From Anderseniella sp. (GTDB taxonomy: Bacteria; Pseudomonadota; Alphaproteobacteria; Rhizobiales; Aestuariivirgaceae): a stretch of DNA of 11,932 bases. The notes under the pieces were generated by a model, which saw only the letters and a list, made by a program, of their open reading frames with translations, had not been told where the DNA came from and ran no database searches. The DNA lies in the NCBI GenBank assembly GCA_013041995.1, contig JABDRA010000264.1:1-11932 (forward strand). Direction: 5' to 3'. The translations under genes were made by a program, and so were the position numbers. Below, one piece after another: positions 6,484 to 11,932 of the stretch; the stretch's first letter is position 1, and each line of letters starts with the position of its first letter.

Positions 6484-8433
6484 ATGTACAGCAATCTCAG
6501 ACGGATGTGGGCGGGAGCCTGCGCTGCCACCGCCCTTGCCATGTTATCTCCTGCCCTTGCCGCCGACGGGTACATCGTTGAGCAGAAGGGTCGAAATTTT
6601 TCCTTCAACACCGCCACTGGCCTTGCCACCCACAACGGCGTATCGATGCAGGGGCTGAACAGCGCGGCACGGAAAGGCGAATTCGAGTTGCGCTCGTTCT
6701 GGGAAAAAGGCGGGTTCCGCGCGACCGTCAAATTCGGCAGCACCACGGTAGTTGATGGGACAGACCTGAGCGATATCTCCCGCATGGGCGGGTTCCGTTT
6801 CGATCGTACTGGGTCGTATGTTTACATCCGCACCGTCAAAGGCCCGAAAGCGCGAGTGGAACTGGTCCATGACGGCCAGGTCGCGCTGGAATGGCCCCGT
6901 TTGGCAGTGGTCAGCGTGCTGGCTTACAGACGCGACGCACTTGTGGTCTCCGTCTTCGACAAATCTGTTCAGCGTACCCGGTTCTACTGGTTTGCCCGTG
7001 CCGACGGTACAATTGTGACCGACGGCCGGCTTCTGGGGTCGTTCGAGGGGTGCGCGCTGTTGGGTGCGAAAGCCGCTCGTCGCGAAATTGTGCTGGAAAA
7101 CTATTGCGATCCTGAAAAGGGCAGTGACCTTGTCAGTCTTGACATGAAGAGTGGCCGGGTTACGCTGTTGCTTTCCTCCGATGCCGATGAAATTTTCGTA
7201 CCGCAACTTGACCGCCGTAAGGGGGCTATTTCTGTCCTGGCTGTATCCGGTTCTTCCTCGGCAAAGACGGCTTTTCATGCGATCAGCGGCGTGTTGCTAC
7301 GCGGATTGGGTGAACCCGTTTCACGGGCATCCGACGAAGCGGGCAAACAGAGCTGGGCGCAATCTTATCGCACGCTGACGCTGGCTACCCTTTACCGGAA
7401 AAGCGGTCACGCGGTGTTCGCGGATCTTGCTACGCGGGCGATGCGCAACACATTGTCGGTCCGCAACGCCGACCTCGGCATAAGCGGCACCTTCAACCCC
7501 GGCAGTGCCTGGGCATCCCGGATCTATTCCACCGACCGGCGCAGTCCGGTTTCCTTCCAGATTAACCAGGCCATGATTTCCGGATCGCTGCTCAGATCGT
7601 GCGAAATGCTTGGCACACTGTGCCCCAAACCGCTCCGGCGGCGAATTGAGGCCAGCGCCTCAAATCTGGTGAGCAGCTATGAGCAGCAGTTTGAGACCGC
7701 CTCGGGACTCTATCGGATCCAGTATGGGGCCCCTTTCCGGTTTGATGGGATCTGGGCACCGTGGAACTGGCAGTTGACCTGGGCAGTCCTGCTCGACCGT
7801 GTCGGCAGCTTTGAGAACAAGCCTCATCTGTCAGCGCGAGCAGAGGAAATTGCCGGCAAGTTCACGAAGACCTGGACGCAAGGTTCTGGCGGCGCGTTGT
7901 GGCGATATTGGGCGCCAAGCTATTATCAGGGCTGGCGCCAGGACGACAGAATTTCCCAACACCGCCCGGCCAGAAGAGCAGAGCCGGAACCGAAACGCTT
8001 CGAGGATGTCAATCATGCCGGTCTCAGCCTTATGGGCCTGGCGGCGATTGGTCATCGGCTCAAGCCGGATCATGAACTTGCTCTCCGGGCAACGCTTGAC
8101 CGTTTGCTGGATAACGGGACGATCCTTCCAAGGGACATGGACGGAAACGGGCCGCGGACCCCGCGCTGGTTGCCTGGGGCCGGGTGGGATGCATTCGCAA
8201 CGGCAAAACTCCGGACGCGGTACACGAAACTGGTGCCGGGAGCCGCATCGGGTCACCAGCTTCTGGCATATGCAGACCTGTTCGATCCTGCGCAACCGTT
8301 CCAGCTCACCTTGACTCACAAAAGGTGTTCCGCCGGCAAATGCTCAACAGCCGAGACATGGTCGTTCGACAGCCTGGCCGACTTTCTCGCCGACAATCCA
8401 CTCTTTCGGATTTCGCAAACCGGAACCCGGTGA
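6484..8433 (+). CDS. Exported protein of unknown family, possible polymer lyase or C5-epimerase
   Basis: A 649-residue protein with a clear Sec signal peptide (hydrophobic 9-25, cleavage after PALA near residue 26), so it should act in the periplasm or outside. I do not recognise the family. Residues about 28-270 look beta-rich with repeated short strands. From about 300 to 615 it becomes helical with aromatic pockets: WAPWNW at 424-429, YWAPSYYQGW at 475-484, FEDVNHAG at 506-513 and an LPGAGWDAF stretch near the end. A beta domain followed by an alpha/alpha toroid with Trp/Tyr/His/Asp clusters is common in uronate-acting lyases, epimerases and glycoside hydrolases. DMDGNG (551-556) resembles a calcium-binding loop. 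The locus shows no AlgL or AlgG, so this is a candidate to fill that job; this is inference. It begins 13 bases after algI, with its ribosome site (AAGG at 6469) overlapping the algI stop, suggesting coupling. Confidence 0.7.
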   Translation: MYSNLRRMWAGACAATALAMLSPALAADGYIVEQKGRNFSFNTATGLATHNGVSMQGLNSAARKGEFELRSFWEKGGFRATVKFGSTTVVDGTDLSDISRMGGFRFDRTGSYVYIRTVKGPKARVELVHDGQVALEWPRLAVVSVLAYRRDALVVSVFDKSVQRTRFYWFARADGTIVTDGRLLGSFEGCALLGAKAARREIVLENYCDPEKGSDLVSLDMKSGRVTLLLSSDADEIFVPQLDRRKGAISVLAVSGSSSAKTAFHAISGVLLRGLGEPVSRASDEAGKQSWAQSYRTLTLATLYRKSGHAVFADLATRAMRNTLSVRNADLGISGTFNPGSAWASRIYSTDRRSPVSFQINQAMISGSLLRSCEMLGTLCPKPLRRRIEASASNLVSSYEQQFETASGLYRIQYGAPFRFDGIWAPWNWQLTWAVLLDRVGSFENKPHLSARAEEIAGKFTKTWTQGSGGALWRYWAPSYYQGWRQDDRISQHRPARRAEPEPKRFEDVNHAGLSLMGLAAIGHRLKPDHELALRATLDRLLDNGTILPRDMDGNGPRTPRWLPGAGWDAFATAKLRTRYTKLVPGAASGHQLLAYADLFDPAQPFQLTLTHKRCSAGKCSTAETWSFDSLADFLADNPLFRISQTGTR

Positions 8434-8452
8434 ACGCAGGTTGTTTCTTTTC

Positions 8453-8489
8453 AATTTCGAACTCCTGCTCTCGACAGGTTTTCGAAATT
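8453..8489. repeat. Nested inverted repeat (dyad B) upstream of algD
   Basis: Outer arms AATTTCGAA (8453-8461) and TTCGAAATT (8481-8489) are exact complements, and inside them CCTG (8464-8467) pairs with CAGG (8475-8478) around a 7-base loop. The element begins 20 bases after the preceding stop codon and is centred about 130 bases upstream of the candidate -12 element at 8602. No T-run follows on the plus strand. Position and sequence (GTTTTCGA shared with dyad A at 2299-2343) suggest a regulator binding site; a weak terminator is the alternative. Confidence 0.55.
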
Positions 8490-8587
8490 AAAAATGCCAG
8501 TTTCAGGATCGAAATAGATTTTGGGTAAAGCGAAATTTAATTTATATAACCATCTGTTTTTATTTAGTTTTTATTTGAGTCCGGGTT

Positions 8588-8602
8588 TGGCATAACAGTT
8601 GA
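8588..8602 (+). promoter_or_regulatory. Candidate weak sigma-54-like promoter for algD
   Basis: TGGCATAACAGTTGA has the -24 box TGGCAT, identical to that of the site at 2403, and TTGA at -12 with the right 10-base spacing, but the usually invariant GC is GA. The predicted start near 8613 gives a leader of about 30 bases to the ATG at 8644. The 42-base distance from motif end to start codon nearly equals the 40 bases of the other candidate. The tract before it (about 8532-8577) is very AT-rich, as expected for a promoter region. The -12 mismatch keeps confidence moderate. Confidence 0.4.
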
Positions 8603-8643
8603 TTTGAACAGTGCATCTGAAACCAAACAAAAGGCTTTTTCAA

Positions 8644-10047
8644 ATGAACGCACTTGCTCAAATCAACCAGTCAACAGCAAAACCTGCTCACCTCAAACTT
8701 GTCACTGAACTACCCGCCATAAGCGTGGTCGGGCTGGGCTATGTCGGCGCCGTCTCGGTCGCTTGTCTTTCCAGCCTTGGTCATCGTGTGGTCGGCTGTG
8801 ACATCGACCCGGTCAAGCGTGCCGCGGTTGGCAGCGGACAGTCGCCAATTCACGAAGCAGGCCTGTCAGACCTGCTTGGCGAAGGTGTCGACAATGAGCT
8901 GATCGAAACCACCGGTGATCTGATCGCCGCAGTGGTTGATACAGATGTCACATTCGTTTCCGTCGGCACACCAACCAAGGAAGGCGGCGGCTGCGACTAT
9001 TCGGCCATTGTCAGTTGCGCACTTGCAATTGGCGAGGCGCTCGCTCTCAAGGACGAGCACCACATCATCGTCATGCGCTGCTCGATTCCACCCGGCACTA
9101 CCCTCAATGTGATGGTTCCGGCGATCGAGGCGGCATCTGGAAAGAAGATGGGCCAGGATTTCGGCGTCTGTTTCAATCCGGAGTTCCTGCGCGAAGGCAC
9201 CGCGATTGAAGACTTCCGCGCGCCGCCGAAAACCGTCATTGGTGCCAGCGACGACTATACCGCGCGAGTGGTGGCCAAGATTTACGCACCAGTGGACGAA
9301 AAACCGCTGCTGACGGCGATCGAAGCTGCTGAAATGGTCAAGTATGCCGACAATGTCTGGCATGCAACCAAGGTATGTTTCGCCAACGAGATTGGCCGCA
9401 TCTGCAAACCACTCGACATCGACAGCCACGACGTGATGGACATCTTTGTCCAGGACCAGAAGCTCAACCTGTCGCCCTATTATCTCAAGCCCGGCTTTGC
9501 TTATGGCGGTTCATGTCTGCCCAAGGAAGTGCGTGCCGTCGCCCATCTGGCAGGTGAACTCGATGTGGATGTCCCACTCATCGACAGCCTCGCCCGTTCC
9601 AACGAGACCCAGATTTCAGAGGCCATCGACATGGTCCGGGCAAGCGGCGCCAAGCGTGTCGGTTTTCTTGGACTGGCGTTCAAGCGCGGCACCGATGACT
9701 TGCGGGAAAGTCCCATTCTGGAGGTTCTCAGTCAACTGCTTGAAGACGGTTACGACATCTGCGCGCACGATGAAGCCATTACGGCTGAGACCCGGATTGG
9801 TGATCAGTTTGCCTATGTCGCCAACGTTTGTCCGCACCTCAAGCCTACAGTCGATGCACTGCCAGGTATGTTGAGCACCGACGTTGAGGATGTACTTGAA
9901 AACTCCGACGTGGTGGTCGTGACGCATGCTTCACAGCACTACCGCGAACTGCTTAGAGATTGCCCAGGCGACGTCAAAGTTATCGACCTTGTGCGGCTCT
10001 TCAAAGACCTGCCGAGACAACCCGGTTATCAGGGCATCGGTTGGTAA
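8644..10047 (+). CDS. algD: GDP-mannose 6-dehydrogenase (AlgD)
   Basis: Cytosolic NAD-dependent enzyme that oxidises GDP-mannose twice to GDP-mannuronate, the committed precursor of alginate. The 467 residues show the Rossmann motif GLGYVG at 30-35, VSVGTPTKEGG in the first domain, NPEFLREGTAIEDF, AEMVKYADNVWHATKVCFANEIG in the central helix, and GFAYGGSCLPKEVRA with catalytic Cys291. FLGLAFKRGTDDLRESPILE marks the C-terminal domain. The KLNLSPYYLKPGFAYGGSCLPK block and the closing GIGW are very close to Pseudomonas AlgD (GICW), favouring GDP-mannose over UDP-glucose. The ATG at 8644 is chosen over an in-frame GTG at 8611 because the latter would lie at or before the predicted transcription start; AAAAGG at 8629-8634 is the ribosome site. 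About 24 residues precede the Rossmann strand, an extension not found in Pseudomonas AlgD. Here algD lies at the far end of the cluster under its own candidate promoter instead of leading it. Confidence 0.92.
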   Translation: MNALAQINQSTAKPAHLKLVTELPAISVVGLGYVGAVSVACLSSLGHRVVGCDIDPVKRAAVGSGQSPIHEAGLSDLLGEGVDNELIETTGDLIAAVVDTDVTFVSVGTPTKEGGGCDYSAIVSCALAIGEALALKDEHHIIVMRCSIPPGTTLNVMVPAIEAASGKKMGQDFGVCFNPEFLREGTAIEDFRAPPKTVIGASDDYTARVVAKIYAPVDEKPLLTAIEAAEMVKYADNVWHATKVCFANEIGRICKPLDIDSHDVMDIFVQDQKLNLSPYYLKPGFAYGGSCLPKEVRAVAHLAGELDVDVPLIDSLARSNETQISEAIDMVRASGAKRVGFLGLAFKRGTDDLRESPILEVLSQLLEDGYDICAHDEAITAETRIGDQFAYVANVCPHLKPTVDALPGMLSTDVEDVLENSDVVVVTHASQHYRELLRDCPGDVKVIDLVRLFKDLPRQPGYQGIGW

Positions 10048-10079
10048 ATCCCCCCTAAATTCCAAGAAGGAACTAAACC

Positions 10080-10322
10080 ATGAGTGTAGATACGCAATGG
10101 AATATGTCGCCTGTCCTTGGGACAGGCGACAATGACGGTGTCCGAGGCACCGGTCGGTCAGAAGTATTGGCCGGCTACGGTGGAGACGACCAGATTATAG
10201 CGCTGAGCGGCGGCGACGAAGTCTTTGATCTTCCCCATTCGAATTGGTCCATCCTAAAAGTGAGTAGAATGAGGACTGAGAATGGCTGCAAAGCGTCACA
10301 AACCCGAAGAGATTGTCTCTAA
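10080..10322 (+). pseudogene. 5' fragment of an RTX-type calcium-binding secreted protein, cut by an IS
   Basis: The first ~55 codons read as an RTX (hemolysin-type calcium-binding) protein: GTGDNDGVRGTGRSEVL, AGYGGDDQI and LSGGDEVFDL follow the GGxGxDxU nonapeptide pattern. From about residue 56 the reading frame crosses into the left end of an IS3-family element and continues with unrelated residues to a TAA at 10320. A strong AGAAGGA ribosome site (10065-10071) 8 bases before the ATG, and a gap of only 32 bases after algD, show it was the second gene of the algD unit. RTX repeats so close to the start suggest a small all-repeat protein or a secreted enzyme with an N-terminal repeat block; RTX-bearing C5-epimerases and lyases act on alginate, which would suit the locus, but no catalytic part remains. 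As it stands the product would be about 80 residues and probably non-functional. Confidence 0.75.
10105..10131. repeat. Perfect 12-base hairpin inside the start of the RTX fragment
   Basis: TGTCGCCTGTCC (10105-10116) and GGACAGGCGACA (10120-10131) are exact complements around a 3-base TTG loop, beginning 25 bases after the A of the start codon. The mRNA would fold into a very stable GC-rich stem over codons 9-17. There is no T-run after it, so it is not an intrinsic terminator. It could slow translation, protect the 3' end of algD mRNA, or be a chance product of coding sequence; the perfection makes chance less likely. Confidence 0.6.
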
Positions 10323-10380
10323 GTTACGCCAGGTCGATGTGCTGGTTGGGCATGGAATGGCTCGTGTTGGTGCGATCCGG
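10245..10380 (+). mobile_element. Left-end remnant of an IS3-family insertion sequence
   Basis: About 136 bases remain: a presumed left end starting near TGGTCCATCCTAAAAG (10245), where the RTX coding pattern stops, a short leader, and the beginning of the orfA transposase gene. The element breaks off near 10378-10381, where orfA homology ends. No matching right-end sequence (complement of the left end) is seen downstream. Exact ends are estimated from where the neighbouring coding patterns stop, so they are good to a few bases only; no target duplication can be tested because the right end is gone. Confidence 0.7.
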
Positions 10381-10389
10381 CATCAATGA
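10282..10389 (+). pseudogene. IS3-family transposase OrfA, N-terminal fragment
   Basis: The 35-residue reading frame starts MAAKRHKPEEIVSKLRQVDV and goes on LVGHGMARVGAIR, the recognisable first helix region of the OrfA helix-turn-helix protein of IS3-family elements. Intact relatives continue with an IGVTEQTYYRWR-like segment; here the frame ends in HQ and a TGA right after the break. OrfA binds the IS ends and is joined by frameshifting to the OrfB integrase; neither the rest of OrfA nor any OrfB is present, so the copy is dead. Confidence 0.82.
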
Positions 10390-10826
10390 CCGATAGACAT
10401 CCGATCATCGGCGACCTGGCTGATCCCTCTATGTTGATCCGGGCCAGGAGCTGCGACGTGCTGGATATATCGGACTGCCAGCAAATTTATTGCACCCTCG
10501 ACCCTTCAGAAGTTGACCTGGGTTTTGCGGGTCGCTTGGCGGATGGCAATCAATCTTTGGCGGCCCTCGAGAGATTATCTGCTGGAGATTCTGTTAATCT
10601 CGAGCACGACGGAGATCGATGGCTGATCCAGGATAACGACGGGGTTGTGATCGGTAGGCTCGCGAAAAAATTCACACCACCAGAGGCTGCAGAATTCGTC
10701 AAAGGTAGTGTTTTTGCGATAACCGAAAGATATCGCACGGACTCAGCAGACGAGTATCAACACCTGATAAACCGTGAACAGTGGCCCGTGGTGTTACCTG
10801 AGCTGGTGTTTCGCAAATCAGCCTAG
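10386..10826 (+). pseudogene. 3' fragment of a larger gene, helicase C-terminal-tail-like
   Basis: A 146-residue reading frame starts at an ATG five bases past the IS break, with no ribosome site upstream; the same frame is open back to 10323 inside the IS remnant. This suggests the 3' end of a longer gene cut by the rearrangement and not a complete gene. Visible features are LDPSEVDLGFAGRL, a compact beta-rich block GDRWLIQDNDGVVIGRLAKKF, and a closing WPVVLPELVF. From memory these resemble the C-terminal tail of some RecQ-like helicases of alphaproteobacteria or a HIRAN-like beta domain, but I cannot confirm the family. A helicase gene follows 74 bases downstream, so a repair neighbourhood is plausible. 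It could also be a small standalone hypothetical protein. Confidence 0.45.
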
Positions 10827-10900
10827 GGTTTGACGCCAGTGCCGTAAATGGGACACTGACAACTTAAGCAAGCTCTTTATGAAAAGGCGAAGAAAGGATC

Positions 10901-11932
10901 ATGACAAAGCCACACAGGCCCGAGCAATCGACCGGTGAGGTTCTGGCGGGGTCCGTCGAGCGGGTGACGTTCCATAATGTCGAGAATGGTTTTTGCGTGT
11001 TGAAGGTCAAGGCCCGCGGGCACCGAAATCTGATCTCCGTTGTCGGGCACGCCGCCACCATCTCCGCCGGTGAATGGATAACCGCATCAGGCGAGTGGAC
11101 CAATGACCGGGTGCATGGTCAACAGTTCCGTGCCCGGTTTGTGCGCACCTCAGCCCCAACCAGCACGGACGGTATCGAACGTTACCTGGCTTCGGGCATG
11201 ATCCGCGGCATCGGACCTGTGTACGCAAAAAAGATGGTTAAGGCCTTCGGGGAAAAAGTATTCGACATCATCGAGAGTGCGCCTGAACGGCTGAACGAGA
11301 TCGCCGGGATTGGCAAGGTTCGCGCCCGGCGTATCACCGATGCCTGGGCGGAACAAAAGATCGTCCGCGAGATCATGGTGTTTCTGCATAGCCATGGTGT
11401 TGGAACCGCAAGAGCTGTTCGTATCTTCAAGACCTACGGTGCAGATGCTGTGCAGGTAATGAGCGAGAACCCGTACCGGTTGGCGCGCGATATTCGCGGT
11501 ATTGGCTTCAAGACGGCCGACGCCATTGCCATGAAGCTCGGTATTGAAAAAACCGCCATGGTCCGCATCAGGGCAGGTATCTCTTATGCCCTTTCGGAAG
11601 CGATGAACGACGGACACTGCGGGCTTCCAGTTAACGAACTGGTGCCGCTTGCCGTTGGATTGCTCGAGGTATCCTCGGAGCTGGTCCAGACCGCTCTGGA
11701 ACTCGAGCTGGCCGATGCCACTGTGGTTGATGATAGCGTCGGTGACACGCCTTGCATTTTCCTTGCTGGATTGCACAGGGCAGAGGTCACGATTGCAAAG
11801 CGTATACATTGCCTGGTCAATGGAACACTGCCTTGGGCCTACATTGAGCCTGACAAGGCACTGCCCTGGATAGAACAGAAGACGAAACTCTCGCTCGCCG
11901 AGAGTCAAGCCGCTGCCGTGCGTCTGGCACTC
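10901..11932 (+). CDS. recD2: RecD2-like SF1B DNA helicase, N-terminal part (3' truncated by window edge)
   Basis: The frame is open from 10901 to the window end (344 codons seen), with an in-frame stop at 10880 just upstream. The N-terminus carries an OB-fold-like segment, GSVERVTFHNVENGFCVLKVKARG (17-40), typical of RecD2/RecD-related proteins. Helix-hairpin-helix DNA-binding motifs follow: IRGIGPVYAKKM (101-112), LNEIAGIGKVRARRI (131-145), HGVGTARAVRIF (165-176) and IRGIGFKTADAIAMKLG (198-214). The visible part ends in LSLAESQAAAVRLAL, the Q-motif that comes shortly before Walker A, so the ATPase core lies beyond the window. RecD2 enzymes are 5'-3' helicases acting in repair without RecBC. 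A purine-rich AGAAAGGA sits only 2 bases before the ATG, an unusually short spacing; AAAAGG at 10882-10887 is an alternative site. No clear promoter is seen in the short gap. Confidence 0.9.
   Translation, partial: MTKPHRPEQSTGEVLAGSVERVTFHNVENGFCVLKVKARGHRNLISVVGHAATISAGEWITASGEWTNDRVHGQQFRARFVRTSAPTSTDGIERYLASGMIRGIGPVYAKKMVKAFGEKVFDIIESAPERLNEIAGIGKVRARRITDAWAEQKIVREIMVFLHSHGVGTARAVRIFKTYGADAVQVMSENPYRLARDIRGIGFKTADAIAMKLGIEKTAMVRIRAGISYALSEAMNDGHCGLPVNELVPLAVGLLEVSSELVQTALELELADATVVDDSVGDTPCIFLAGLHRAEVTIAKRIHCLVNGTLPWAYIEPDKALPWIEQKTKLSLAESQAAAVRLAL

Noticed and set aside
6544..7278. 244-codon minus-strand reading frame
   Set aside because: Antisense to the exported 649-residue protein, which has a signal peptide, a ribosome site and operon spacing; the minus frame has none of these.
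8611..8643. GTG start 11 codons upstream of the chosen algD start
   Set aside because: It would sit at or before the predicted transcription start and has no ribosome site, while the ATG at 8644 has AAAAGG at suitable spacing.
10837..10858. CAGTG...CACTG small inverted repeat before recD2
   Set aside because: Only five paired bases with a 12-base loop and no T-run; too weak to call a terminator or operator.
11150..11908. 252-codon reading frame on the minus strand
   Set aside because: It lies antisense to the recD2-like gene, whose OB, helix-hairpin-helix and Q-motif features are clear; the antisense product has no recognisable motif.
10245..11932. An intact IS3 element extending to the right
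   Set aside because: No OrfB integrase motifs and no complement of the left-end sequence are present after 10380.

Overview
The window is a high-GC, compact, all-plus-strand stretch that reads as an alginate-type exopolysaccharide locus of a proteobacterium, most likely a marine or soil alphaproteobacterium (inferred from codon use, gene order and protein style; no rRNA or other taxonomic marker is present). Both edges cut through genes.

Region 1 (3-2295): the 3' part of a periplasmic HlyD/Alg44-like subunit overlaps a complete alg8-type membrane glycosyltransferase gene. Together they would be the inner-membrane polymerase that makes and passes on polymannuronate. Region 2 (2296-8433): an AT-rich gap with a large dyad and a good sigma-54 (-24/-12) match precedes a tight four-gene run. 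It encodes an SGNH-type AlgJ/AlgX-like acetylation protein, a membrane-anchored Sel1-repeat protein in the place of AlgK, the MBOAT O-acetyltransferase AlgI, and a 649-residue exported protein of unknown family that may be the polymer lyase or epimerase. Region 3 (8434-10322): a second AT-rich gap with another dyad and a weaker sigma-54-like match precedes algD (GDP-mannose 6-dehydrogenase). This is followed at once by the first ~55 codons of an RTX-type calcium-binding secreted protein. The two candidate sigma-54 sites sit almost the same distance (about 40 bases) from their start codons.

Region 4 (10245-11932): the RTX gene is cut by the left end of an IS3-family element. That element is itself cut after 33 codons of its orfA and joined to the 3' end of an unrelated gene whose product resembles a helicase C-terminal tail. 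A recD2-like helicase gene then runs off the window. This looks like an IS-associated deletion scar joining the polysaccharide locus to DNA-repair genes.

Working together, AlgD would supply GDP-mannuronate and Alg8 with the HlyD-like partner would polymerise it across the inner membrane. AlgI and the SGNH protein would acetylate it in the periplasm, the Sel1 protein would scaffold the complex, and the exported 649-residue protein would trim or modify the chain. No outer-membrane porin (AlgE), AlgG epimerase, AlgF or AlgA homologue is seen; these may lie upstream of the window. No tRNA, rRNA, CRISPR array or intact mobile element was found.
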